A stretch of DNA of 64,000 nucleotides from Dokdonella_A soli (GTDB taxonomy: Bacteria > Pseudomonadota > Gammaproteobacteria > Xanthomonadales > Rhodanobacteraceae), in assembly GCF_039523175.1 (NCBI RefSeq), contig NZ_BAAAEU010000023.1, forward strand, positions 141,528 through 205,527, given 5' to 3'. Under the pieces are notes generated by a model, which searched no databases, was not told the origin of the DNA, and worked only from the letters and a program-made list of their open reading frames with translations. Position numbers and translations under genes: made by a program. Numbering within the stretch: position 1 is the stretch's first letter; each line of letters begins with the position of its first letter. Shown here piece after piece: positions 46,927 to 55,076 of the stretch.

Positions 46927-49900
46927 TCAGCGGCACACGGCCGCGAGCACCTGGATATGCGGGTGTGGCTCGGTCTGCAGGCTGTCGCGGACCCAGATTT
47001 CGTACTCGTCGAAAACCTTGCGGATCTGGCCGACGCGGTGCGCGCGCTTGCCTTGGCGCAGGTTCTCAAGGCCGCCCTGTTTGTCCAGGCGCAACTCAAG
47101 CTGCTCGATCTGGCGCTCCTGCATGCGCTTGAGGTTGGCCAGGGTTTCTTGAAGGCGCGTAGTCATTTCCTCGGCGAATGTCTGCTGGCGCTGCTGCATG
47201 TGGGCCTGCATGGTCGCAACCGCGGCGCGCAGATCGACCTGCAATGGCGCGGTGTCGATCGCTTTGGCCGGGTTGGGCAGCCGCCCTGCTCGCAAGCCGA
47301 TGCGTTCGCAAAACTCGTCAAAGGGTTCCAACGCGACGGCTTGCTTGCCGCGCAGAACGGCTACTTTCCAATCCACCAGAAGCGGTTGGCCCTTGCGGTT
47401 GGGCACCAGGCCCATCATCACAATGGCGCGCTCGTCGTCGGCCAGCGCGTTCGATTGCAGCACCGGCGCGGTGTGGCGGCCAAAGTGGGTCAGTACACGA
47501 TCTCGCAACCATTCGCTGATCGGATGTTGTGGCCACAGGTAGTGGACGGTCGACCAGCTTTCTTCCTCGCGCTTGGCTTGGCGCGCGTTCTCGATCGCGT
47601 CGGCCACGCGCTGGATCTGACCGCTGAGGACATAGCGATCGTTGGGGTCGCGCGCCTCGCGCGGGATCTGGTGCAGGCGTTGTTGCAAGTCGAGCGGTGC
47701 GGTCAGGGTCAACGTGCGTGAGGCATCATCCGATGTCCATTGGGCGATCGGGTGGACACGACCCAGTTCTTCCAGCGCGGTCTTGGCGAACGCGAAGTCA
47801 TCCGGAAACAGCGATGAGGTCTGCGCGATCTGGCTGAGGGGATCTGGTTTGGACGCGGCTTTCGCATCGGCGCCGTTGAAGAGCTGCAACAGCCAGTCGC
47901 CCTCGCCCTCGATCGCCTGCGTTGCAGCCCGCTCCATGTCGTGTTCGATCTGGATCGCGCTGACGCCGTCGGCCATCAGCTCGCCGACCTTTTTCGCCTC
48001 CAGATCAGGATCGTGGAGATTGAGAAATGCGCTGGGATCGCCAAGGTCCCGATTCGCGCGATCGTCCTTCTGCTGCAGCACCTCAAGAATGCGCAGATCA
48101 CCGCGGATCTTCTCCACGGTGGTTTCGGTGAGCAAGTAGGTGATCAGCGGCTGATGAGTCTGGCCGTAGCGATCGATGCGACCGTTGCGCTGCTGGAACA
48201 CCATCAACGACCACGGCAGATCGAAGTGCACCAGCCGGTGACTGAAGTAGTGCAGGTTGAGACCTTCGGAGGCCACGTCCGAACACAACAGCACGCGAAT
48301 CGGATCCTCTTTGCGGCCGAAGCGCTCCACCAGCGCCTGTTGCTCGGTATCAGTGAGGCCGCCATGCAGGACGCCGACCTGGTCGGTCTTGAGCTTGAGA
48401 TCGGACTGCAGATGCTCGCTCAACCAGTGGATGGTTTCGATGCGTTCGGAGAACACGACCAGACGATCGTTTGCGTTCGAGGGTGACCAGGCGTAGTCGA
48501 CATCACGCAGCAACTGCACAAAGCGTTGGTACTTGCTGAACTCGGCCGGCGTGATGCGCTCCAGGGCCTGCACGAAGAACTGCAGCGCGGCGATCTCCTC
48601 GTCTTCGTCATCGGTACGGGCGTCGCGATTCTGCAGCGTGGCGATGCGGTTGCGGGCGGATTGCAACGCCGCGGCGGGGCTGGAAAACAAGCCTTTCTGC
48701 ATGCCCACGCGCTGCAATTCGTGCTGACGACCGGTTTGGCGCTTGCCGCCTTGCGTGAACGGAATATCGAGCAGCGCATTGAATGCCGCCTCTTCCGCGG
48801 TGCTCGCCTGCGCGCGATAGACCTGGGTCACGCGGTCGCGGAAGTCGCCTTCGACCTGGCTACAAATGTCCTTCTTGAAGCGACGGATGACCAGACCCTT
48901 GTCGCGGAAGTCCTCGGGCGTGTAGTCGTCCGGATCGCTGATGGCGGTGGGATCGAGCAGGCTCATCAACGAGGCGAACGAGCGCGCCGAACCGTCGTGC
49001 GGCGTGGCCGATAGCAGGATCAGCGAGTCCGAACGCGTCGACAGCAGGCGTGCGAGGCGCGCGCGCCGCGACAGACCGCTTTCTTGCGCCCGCGCGGCGA
49101 CGTTGTGGCATTCATCAATGATGATGATGTCCCACCACGCGTTTTCGAGGTAGTTGCGGTACTCCAGATTGTTCTTGAGCGTATCGATCGAGATGATCGT
49201 ACGGTCGTAGTGGTTGAACGGGTTGTGGTTGGCCGGGATGCGATTGCGCACCGCCGCCAGACCCGTGGAATCCAGTCGCACCAGCGGAATCGAGAACCGG
49301 CTCCAGAACTCCTTCTGGAACTGGGTCAGCATGCTTTTCAGGGTGATGACCAAGATGCGGTTGCCGCGGCCGCGCTGGATCAACTCGGTGGCGAGGATGC
49401 CGGCTTCGAGCGTTTTGCCCAGGCCCGTGGCATCTGCGATCAGGATGCGTTGCCGCGGTTGCTGCAACGCCTGCAGCGCCGGATCGAGTTGATACGGCAC
49501 GAGGTTCATCACCGCGCGATTGCCGAGGCGGATGCGATCGTCGTTGGGCAGGTTCCGACGCAGCACGCTCTCGATGTAGAGCATCGAGGCATTGAAGTGA
49601 CTAGAGTCGTCCGCGACCAGGCGCGTCTGCGCCGGATCGAGAACATCGACACGACCTTCAAGGCGCGTCAGGAACTGCGCCGAGCGCCCGCGCACGAGGT
49701 CGGATACGCCATCACACAGCAAGAGCTCGCCGCCATCGCTTGCGGGATCGACGCGACGCACCAGCCATTCTTCATCGCGGATCAGTACCCGTGCACCGGG
49801 CGCCACCATGTCTTGCAATGCAACTCCCCCTTTTGCTGGCCACATCCCGCGCGGAAATTGGAGTTGCCAGCTCAATTGTCGCTCACGCTCCCGGTCGACA

Positions 49901-49935
49901 ACGCCATTAGCCGGTAACGCGAACGTGTCAGCCAT
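46927..49935 (-). CDS. SNF2-family helicase, DrmD-like
   Basis: 1002 residues. The N-terminal segment GARVLIRDEEWLVRRVD is typical of DISARM DrmD and RapA-like proteins. SNF2 motifs: ADATGLGKTLEAGI (about 170), IIIIDECHNVAARA (about 272), LLSATPHDGSARSFASL, and the C-terminal motif VI MVFQQRNGRIDRYGQ (about 585). A coiled-coil region follows near 930-980 (LQETLANLKRMQERQIEQLE). It is the first large gene of the operon and overlaps the XRE gene by 8 bp. Class 1 DISARM has drmD next to drmMI in this same order. Confidence 0.9.
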   Translation of the reverse strand: MADTFALPANGVVDRERERQLSWQLQFPRGMWPAKGGVALQDMVAPGARVLIRDEEWLVRRVDPASDGGELLLCDGVSDLVRGRSAQFLTRLEGRVDVLDPAQTRLVADDSSHFNASMLYIESVLRRNLPNDDRIRLGNRAVMNLVPYQLDPALQALQQPRQRILIADATGLGKTLEAGILATELIQRGRGNRILVITLKSMLTQFQKEFWSRFSIPLVRLDSTGLAAVRNRIPANHNPFNHYDRTIISIDTLKNNLEYRNYLENAWWDIIIIDECHNVAARAQESGLSRRARLARLLSTRSDSLILLSATPHDGSARSFASLMSLLDPTAISDPDDYTPEDFRDKGLVIRRFKKDICSQVEGDFRDRVTQVYRAQASTAEEAAFNALLDIPFTQGGKRQTGRQHELQRVGMQKGLFSSPAAALQSARNRIATLQNRDARTDDEDEEIAALQFFVQALERITPAEFSKYQRFVQLLRDVDYAWSPSNANDRLVVFSERIETIHWLSEHLQSDLKLKTDQVGVLHGGLTDTEQQALVERFGRKEDPIRVLLCSDVASEGLNLHYFSHRLVHFDLPWSLMVFQQRNGRIDRYGQTHQPLITYLLTETTVEKIRGDLRILEVLQQKDDRANRDLGDPSAFLNLHDPDLEAKKVGELMADGVSAIQIEHDMERAATQAIEGEGDWLLQLFNGADAKAASKPDPLSQIAQTSSLFPDDFAFAKTALEELGRVHPIAQWTSDDASRTLTLTAPLDLQQRLHQIPREARDPNDRYVLSGQIQRVADAIENARQAKREEESWSTVHYLWPQHPISEWLRDRVLTHFGRHTAPVLQSNALADDERAIVMMGLVPNRKGQPLLVDWKVAVLRGKQAVALEPFDEFCERIGLRAGRLPNPAKAIDTAPLQVDLRAAVATMQAHMQQRQQTFAEEMTTRLQETLANLKRMQERQIEQLELRLDKQGGLENLRQGKRAHRVGQIRKVFDEYEIWVRDSLQTEPHPHIQVLAAVCR

Positions 49936-50170
49936 CGCGCCCCATCAGATCGTCTTCGACATATGCAAGAAAATCGCCAGGTTGCCGCCCGAAGTATCGA
50001 CAGAGCTTGTCGATGATGTCGGTGCCGATGTTCGCGCCGGGCTGGTTGGCGATCTTCGACAACGTCGCGCGGTGTATCCCCGTCGCTTCGGCGATTTCCG
50101 AGAGTGACACGACACGGCGCTCGGCGAAGGCCTTGTCTGCAATGAGTTCGGTTAGTCGAAAACGAATCAT
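49928..50170 (-). CDS. XRE/Cro-type transcription regulator heading the defence operon
   Basis: 80 residues with helix-turn-helix VSLSEIAEATGIHRATLSKI and the C-terminal DKLCRYFGRQPGDFLAYVED typical of YozG/HigA-like Cro proteins. ATG 50170 has AGGA 12 bp upstream. Its 3' end overlaps the SNF2 gene by 8 bp, so it is translated as the first gene of the operon. It probably represses its own operon, and perhaps the divergent excisionase-integrase genes, through the palindrome at 50249-50274. Confidence 0.85.
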   Translation of the reverse strand: MIRFRLTELIADKAFAERRVVSLSEIAEATGIHRATLSKIANQPGANIGTDIIDKLCRYFGRQPGDFLAYVEDDLMGRDG

Positions 50171-50214
50171 ATGAATACTTCCTGAACAGTGTCGCGCATA
50201 AGCACCATCTGTAG

Positions 50215-50274
50215 TTGACGAACGACATTTATCGTCTATTATCGCCAGCACCTGTCGATCGTATGCGACAGGTG
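50215..50274. promoter_or_regulatory. Divergent promoter region with palindromic operator
   Basis: Plus-strand promoter TTGACG (50215-50220), 16-bp spacer, TATTAT (50237-50242), facing the excisionase. Right after it lies the palindrome CACCTGTCG-N8-CGACAGGTG (50249-50274) over the expected start site. On the minus strand GATAAT and GATAAA hexamers lie just beyond the palindrome, so the same operator could cover the -35 region of the defence operon. Confidence 0.6.
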
Positions 50275-50300
50275 TCGAGCAACCGCAACGGAGAGCAGCT

Positions 50301-50540
50301 ATGCAAACTTACCTGACGACAGACGAACTTGCCACTCGAATTCACTATGACGCACGCACGATCCGCACCCGCTTGAAGGACGCAGTGCTGCTAGAGGGCG
50401 TGCATTACATCCGTCCGTTCGGCGGCCGGAAACTGCTGTTCATTTGGGAAACGATCCAGCGCGACATCGGCGTTGCATCGTCGCGTCGCGCGCCGGCACC
50501 GCTGATCCCGATGGCCAACGGTGGTATGGCACATGGCTAA
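50301..50540 (+). CDS. Small helix-turn-helix protein, probable excisionase/directionality factor
   Basis: 79 residues: TDELATRIHYDARTIRTRLKD is a MerR/Xis-like winged helix, and the rest is short and basic. GGAGAGCAGCT precedes the ATG. Its stop overlaps the integrase start (ATGGCTAA), the usual arrangement of DUF3596-type integrases and their accessory HTH protein. It could control integration direction, or regulate the operator it faces. Confidence 0.7.
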   Translation: MQTYLTTDELATRIHYDARTIRTRLKDAVLLEGVHYIRPFGGRKLLFIWETIQRDIGVASSRRAPAPLIPMANGGMAHG

Positions 50541-51879
50541 GGTCTGCACCCGCCCCGAGACTGGAACTTTGTACCTCGACTTCTTCTTTCGAGGAGTCCG
50601 CTGCCGCGAACAGACGGCGCTGCCCGATACCGTGGTGAATCGTAAGACGGTGCAAGCCTTCCTCAACCGCATCCAGAAAGAGATCGCGCAGGGGATGTTT
50701 GATTACGCGGCGACGTTTCCGAACAGCGCGCGCCTTGCAAGGTTTGCTGGAACGGCAACCGCGCAATCGGTAATAGGCGCTGCCGTGCCCGCGCCGATGA
50801 TGATCTCTGCTGTTTCGGTATCAACGCCCTCGTGTGCGGACTTTTCGGTGACCTGGCGTGCGGAGATGGCCCCGCAGTGGCGTCGTCTGCATCGGCAAGG
50901 CGTCGATGACATCTTCAAGAAACATCTGCTGCCGACATTTGGAGAGCGTACCTTGAGCGAAATTACCAAGGCCGACGTGCTGACCTTTCGTGCGGGCCTC
51001 GCGCAGCGCAAGGGTCGCGGCGGCATGCCGATGTCGCCTTCGCGCATCAACAAGATCATGTGCATCCTGCGGCAGCATCTCAACGAAGCGGCGGACCGCT
51101 TTGGATTCACGCCGGCCTTCCGCGGCATCAAGCCGCTGAAAATGCGCCGTCCCGAGGTACAGCCGTTCTCGATGGAGGAAGTCGAGCGGATTCGGACAGC
51201 GATCCGTGCCGACTTTCGCGCCTACGTCACCGTGCGCTTCTTTACCGGCATGCGCACCGGCGAGATCAATGGTCTCAAGTGGAAGTATGTCGACCTTGAG
51301 CACGGTCTGATCCTGGTGCGCGAGACATTCACCGATGGCGAGGCCGAGGAGAACGCGAAGACCGAGCAATCGATCCGCGACATCCCGATGCTGCCGATGG
51401 TGCGGGAGGCGCTGGAGGAACAGAAGAAGGTTCGGCATCAGGACAGCGAATACGTGTTCGCCAACGCGAACGGTGCACCGATCGACGCACACAACTTCGC
51501 CAACCGCGTCTGGTATCCACTGCTGCGCTATCTGGAACTGGAGAAGCGCCGTCCGTACCAGACGCGCCACACCACAGCGACGCTGATGCTCGCCTCCGGC
51601 GAGAACCCGGAGTGGATCGCCAAGCTCATGGGCCACGCGAACACGCAGATGCTGTTCACCGTGTACTCGCGCTTCGTGCCGAACCTCACCCGCGAGGACG
51701 GACGCGCTATCACCGGCTTCATCAATAGCCGCAATCCGCCACCGGTGCCGGCGTCGCATTCGGAGCTGACACAGAAGCAGATCGAAACGATGGACGCCGA
51801 TGCCCTGCGGCAGGCGCTCAAAGCCGCGTTGCTCGCCCAGAAGACCCCACCCAAGGAGAACTCACATGGAATCGCATAA
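50533..51879 (+). CDS. Tyrosine recombinase/integrase with DUF3596 arm domain
   Basis: 448 residues. The N-terminal arm-binding domain is GTLYLDFFFRGVRCREQTAL. The catalytic domain shows Arg in FTGMRTGEINGLKW (about 239), PYQTRHTTATLML (Arg-His, with Tyr replacing the usual first His, about 344), LMGHANTQ and the nucleophile in FTVYSRFVPN (about 377). It should catalyse site-specific integration of the island. ATG 50533 is chosen for the overlap with the upstream gene. Confidence 0.93.
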   Translation: MAKVCTRPETGTLYLDFFFRGVRCREQTALPDTVVNRKTVQAFLNRIQKEIAQGMFDYAATFPNSARLARFAGTATAQSVIGAAVPAPMMISAVSVSTPSCADFSVTWRAEMAPQWRRLHRQGVDDIFKKHLLPTFGERTLSEITKADVLTFRAGLAQRKGRGGMPMSPSRINKIMCILRQHLNEAADRFGFTPAFRGIKPLKMRRPEVQPFSMEEVERIRTAIRADFRAYVTVRFFTGMRTGEINGLKWKYVDLEHGLILVRETFTDGEAEENAKTEQSIRDIPMLPMVREALEEQKKVRHQDSEYVFANANGAPIDAHNFANRVWYPLLRYLELEKRRPYQTRHTTATLMLASGENPEWIAKLMGHANTQMLFTVYSRFVPNLTREDGRAITGFINSRNPPPVPASHSELTQKQIETMDADALRQALKAALLAQKTPPKENSHGIA

Positions 51880-52753
51880 GCCCATCACCCCCGTTCACAC
51901 CGTCATGGCCGTCATCGACTCGCACGTCGAGGCCGCGTCCGACGATCTGGTTCCGTATCGCCTGAACCTGTATCGCGCCGAAGGCGTCCACGCTGCGGCA
52001 ACCTGGGCCGGGCCGTGGTCGCTCGAAGACGCGCGCCGTGTCATCAAGGCGCAGGTCGCTTCGCTCGCCTGCGCGATCGATGGCGACACGCCGTGGGTCG
52101 TGACGAACATCCAGTACGCGCCGCACACGGACGTGTTCGACCTGATTCCGGATGCGCTCGGCACCGACGAAACGATCGTGCAGCGCTTGCGCCAGGTCGT
52201 CGATCGCATCGAATCGCGGCCCCTCTTCGTGCTGCTGAGCGACGCGTTCACCTTGCGCACAGTGTTCCACTTCTTCTGGACCTGTCCCGCTTCGCGAGCG
52301 CATCACCACGCCTGGCGCGGCGGCCTGGCATCCCATTCCATCGAGATGGCGGAATGGGTGGCCGAGACCCCGGGCCTCAGTCCCACGGATCGGGACATCG
52401 GCGTTGCCTACGCGCTGCTGCACGACCTCGGAAAGCTCTGGTGCTACGACGAGGCGGAGGGCGAACGCTGGGAGCGGCTCGGCCACGAGCTCATTGGCCT
52501 TGCCAAGCTCGGCGATGCCTTGAACGCGCTAGACACCGCATGGCCCGATGGCGCGATCGCGATGCATTCGCTGCTGTCAGGGCTGTGGAAAACCAAGGGG
52601 CACAAACCATTGCTCGCGGTCGGCAAGCTCGTCCAGGCCTATGACCAGACCAGCGCGGAGGCGGATCTGCGCGGGCGCGAAGGGCATCGCCATCAAGCGT
52701 GGGTTCCCACGCCGTATGGCGACAACGTGCGGGTGTTTCCTGTCCGGGCGTAA
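51866..52753 (+). CDS. TraI_2/MobH-like HD-domain protein
   Basis: 295 residues. Residues 140-190 read FFWTCPASRAHHHAWRGGL and SHSIEMAEWV, then ALLHDLGKLWCYD, the HHH and HD motifs of the TraI_2 domain of MobH relaxases from integrative conjugative elements. It lacks the long C-terminal half of full MobH relaxases. It overlaps the integrase by 14 bp and has AAGGAGA upstream, so it is translated with the integrase. It could nick or process element DNA or act as a nucleotide phosphohydrolase. Confidence 0.75.
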   Translation: MESHKPITPVHTVMAVIDSHVEAASDDLVPYRLNLYRAEGVHAAATWAGPWSLEDARRVIKAQVASLACAIDGDTPWVVTNIQYAPHTDVFDLIPDALGTDETIVQRLRQVVDRIESRPLFVLLSDAFTLRTVFHFFWTCPASRAHHHAWRGGLASHSIEMAEWVAETPGLSPTDRDIGVAYALLHDLGKLWCYDEAEGERWERLGHELIGLAKLGDALNALDTAWPDGAIAMHSLLSGLWKTKGHKPLLAVGKLVQAYDQTSAEADLRGREGHRHQAWVPTPYGDNVRVFPVRA

Positions 52754-52932
52754 CGGCGATCGCGCGTTGGGGCAGAAAAATGCAGGTGACGGGAACGCGC
52801 TAATTTGACAAAAACGTCCATCGTGCTCCGATAGAGGCAGGCATCAGGGAACGATGCCGGAGGCAAGGACGCCCATGCAGGCCGGCGCGCCGGCAAGGAT
52901 GTCGAGTGCGCCACCATCAAGGAGGGCTCGTG

Positions 52933-53115
52933 ATGACGCATGAAGTGGATGTGATCGATCTGAATGGCAACCGCCGATCGGTATCGAGCGAGCGCGATCG
53001 GCTCCAGCAGGCGATGTTCGAGTGCTTGCTCTATGCGGACGACGACGAGGCCTGGAACGCCATCGCCGACCGTCTGGCCGCGCGACGTGGCCACCTGAGG
53101 GAGGTCAGCCGATGA
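52933..53115 (+). CDS. Small hypothetical protein (60 aa)
   Basis: MTHEVDVIDLNGNRR start with AGGAGG 8 bp upstream, acidic middle (YADDDEAWNAIADRL) and basic C-terminus. Its stop overlaps the next start (ATGA), so the two are coupled. I do not recognise it. Confidence 0.6.
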   Translation: MTHEVDVIDLNGNRRSVSSERDRLQQAMFECLLYADDDEAWNAIADRLAARRGHLREVSR

Positions 53116-53384
53116 AGGACCTGCAGGACGCCCTCGATCGACTGAATGCCATCGAGGCCCAGCGAGATGCCGCGTGCCAACAGGCCTGGGCCGTAGTGAA
53201 GGTCGTCTGCCCCGTAGTGGCCGATGTGTTCTCCAAACTGTACGGCAAGGATGAACGGGCGGCTCGATGGATCTGCGGACCCTGGGATGCATCGGGTCTC
53301 ACCGACGCCGAGCTCATTGCGGCCGGTCGCGCGAGCGACGTCATTCGACGGCTGGGTCAGATCGCCGCTGGCGACTACACCTGA
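53112..53384 (+). CDS. Small hypothetical protein (90 aa)
   Basis: Helical N-terminus (MKDLQDALDRLNAIEAQRDA) with a central CPVVADVFSKLYG, a WICGPWDASGL motif and C-terminal LIAAGRASDVIRRL. No membrane segment. Overlaps the preceding gene by 4 bp. Function unknown; small cargo proteins of mobile elements often look like this. Confidence 0.55.
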   Translation: MKDLQDALDRLNAIEAQRDAACQQAWAVVKVVCPVVADVFSKLYGKDERAARWICGPWDASGLTDAELIAAGRASDVIRRLGQIAAGDYT

Positions 53385-53475
53385 TGGGTCGTTGACGTGA
53401 GGAATCGGCAAAGAGGCAACACGTTTCGGAGCGGGTTGCAGGGCTACACCGGATGTTCAACAAGGAGGACCACCC

Positions 53476-53754
53476 ATGGAACTGATCGGCAGCTATCACG
53501 CATCGGGCTACACGGTTGAAGCGTACTTTCCGGAGTCGGGCGCTCCTGACGTTTGGACGATCTGGATCGTCAAGGACGGCCAGGTCGTCGAGGCGTGCAC
53601 CGCACGGATCGCGGTGAACTGCGTCTATGGCGTCGACGACCAGACGATGGCGCGCCTCGACGCGATCGCGACAGCCGCGGTGACGAAGGTCATGCGCGGG
53701 GAAGCGCGTAGTCGATGCACCGTCGCGCGGCGCAGCTTGGCCGTTGCGGCCTAG
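53476..53754 (+). CDS. Small hypothetical protein (92 aa)
   Basis: AGGAGG 6 bp before ATG. The sequence alternates beta-like strands (YTVEAYFPESGAPDVWTIWI, VVEACTARIAV) and ends with a helix and a basic tail. No known family recognised. Same strand and style as its small neighbours. Confidence 0.55.
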   Translation: MELIGSYHASGYTVEAYFPESGAPDVWTIWIVKDGQVVEACTARIAVNCVYGVDDQTMARLDAIATAAVTKVMRGEARSRCTVARRSLAVAA

Positions 53755-53784
53755 GAAGCGGGAAAGCGCAGGAGCGAGAAGGCC

Positions 53785-53955
53785 ATGGAAGGTCATCAAG
53801 GACGACGCGGAAATCCCGTCGCGTCGCCTGCCGCCGACGAAGCGGTGGACAACGACGAGGCCAGTCCGACGCAGGGAGTGTCGGGCCGGACAAGGAGCGT
53901 AATCGGCAGGATGCCGCGCCCCACCGCTTTGCACCACAGCAGTCTCAACTTCTGA
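53785..53955 (+). CDS. Possible small protein (56 aa)
   Basis: Starts MEGHQGRRGNP with an Ala/Asp-rich middle (ASPAADEAVDNDEASP). GGAG lies about 16 bp upstream, too far to be persuasive. It may be untranslated. Confidence 0.25.
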   Translation: MEGHQGRRGNPVASPAADEAVDNDEASPTQGVSGRTRSVIGRMPRPTALHHSSLNF

Positions 53956-54018
53956 GCCTCGACAGGACGAGGCTCCGGCTTGGCCTACGGGATCTTCACT
54001 TCCTACCGCTCGAGCGTC

Positions 54019-54309
54019 ATGAAATCCGAGTGTTGCTACCTTGCCTACTGCTACTACTACGCCACGGGTGAAGGCGTGACCGTGATACTCGCCATTGCCG
54101 GCAGCGCGTATAGGGCAGAACGCCTCTTCAAAGAACGTGCTGACCAATTCTTCCATCGGGGAATGGCCGTCATCCCGCTGGAAGATTCCGAGGATCCGGA
54201 AGCCAGGTATGCCCTCAGCCTGATCCCTGACCCCGTACTGACCCATTTGAAGAAGAATCCCACCGGCACGACGGAATACTGCAGCGAACTCCACTACAAC
54301 CTGGCATGA
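54019..54309 (+). CDS. Hypothetical protein (96 aa)
   Basis: Starts MKSECCYLAYCYYYATG, an unusual Cys/Tyr-rich N-terminus, then RLFKERADQFFHRGMAVIPL and a C-terminal segment PDPVLTHLKKNPTGTTEYC. A TTG start at 53980 is also open. Not recognised. It continues the row of small accessory genes. Confidence 0.45.
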   Translation: MKSECCYLAYCYYYATGEGVTVILAIAGSAYRAERLFKERADQFFHRGMAVIPLEDSEDPEARYALSLIPDPVLTHLKKNPTGTTEYCSELHYNLA

Positions 54310-54358
54310 GGGAAGTCTTCGATGCATCCAGGATCGATCCAACGCGGAGACCCGTGCA

Positions 54359-54595
54359 ATGAACCAACGCGAACGGGATGAAAACGCGCGACGACTCGGC
54401 TGGACTGCCGAGCGCCAGTTGGAACTGCGCACGCATGTCGAGTACGCCCTGCGCGCGGCGGAATCCTGCATCATTGTCTTATGCTCGTACTCGCCGGCAG
54501 TGCGGTCCTCTCTGTGGAGTTCCCAGGATTCAGTGGACACTCCGTCGCCGAGCCTTGTGAGCTGCCTCGAACGCCTCGGGGCTTATGCCACCTAG
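54359..54595 (+). pseudogene. Small hypothetical gene truncated by IS insertion
   Basis: Starts MNQRERDENARRLGWTAERQ with a helical N-terminus. The frame runs into the IS3-family fragment at about 54510, so the C-terminal part (SSLWSSQDSVDTPSPS) is IS sequence. The original product is unknown. Confidence 0.45.
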
Positions 54596-54845
54596 ATGGC
54601 TATGACGACGCGATCGATTGTAGAACGACTCAATGTAGTCGGACACATCAGCGAGCGCGTCCTGGCGGTTTTTGTAGATGTGCTTCTTGATCCGCTCCTT
54701 CTTCAGACTGCTGAAGAAGGATTCTGCTACCGCGTTGTCCCAGCAGTTGCCTTTGCGGCTCATGCTCAGCTCAAGATGATTGGAGCGACAGAAGCGTCGC
54801 CAGGCGTCGCTACCGTACTGAGTACCCTGATCGGAATGGATTAGC
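54530..54845 (-). pseudogene. IS3-family transposase (OrfB) C-terminal fragment
   Basis: On the minus strand the frame reads LIHSDQGTQYGSDAWRRF, then MSRKGNCWDNAVAESFFSSL and RSRRHSHLGGISPEAFE, the second Asp and the Glu of the IS3 DDE domain. The N-terminal part of OrfB and all of OrfA are missing; at about 54845 it runs into another IS remnant. This marks the right edge of the island. Confidence 0.85.
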
Positions 54846-54862
54846 GTGCCTCGTGGCCGTCG

Positions 54863-54934
54863 TCGGCGTACGGCCTGCGCGACGAAGACTACCTGCGCTT
54901 GAAGGTGCTCACCTGCATGCTGCCAGAGTTGTGA
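54863..54934 (+). pseudogene. Transposase C-terminal tail of a second insertion sequence
   Basis: The frame YGLRDEDYLRLKVLTCML ends with PEL and a stop, a tail often seen at the end of IS transposases in Xanthomonadales. About 24 codons remain. The following AAATTGGGCAAAATCACCC may be the IS end. I cannot assign the family with certainty. Confidence 0.45.
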
Positions 54935-55076
54935 AATTGGGCAAAATCACCCACACGACTTCAAGACCCAGAAAAACTTCGCCGAGCCTTGGCGCTGGCC
55001 ACTTTGAGCGCGAAAGATTCAAACTGGCGAATCCGCAGCGGCGCATCCGCGACGTGCGGTTTCGGCTCTCACCCGA

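Noticed and set aside
46060..47721. A 553-codon plus-strand frame across the methylase and SNF2 genes
   Set aside because: It crosses two real genes antisense and lacks any motif or ribosome-binding site.
30077..50170. Canonical DISARM
   Set aside because: DISARM has separate DrmA helicase and DrmB DUF1998 genes; here both are in one DruE-like chain, and there is an added GmrSD-like gene.
52861..52921. Possible attR matching the tRNA-Met 3' end (GTCGAGTGCGCCACCATC)
   Set aside because: Only short scattered matches to TTCGAGTCC...GCCACCATC; not a credible direct repeat.
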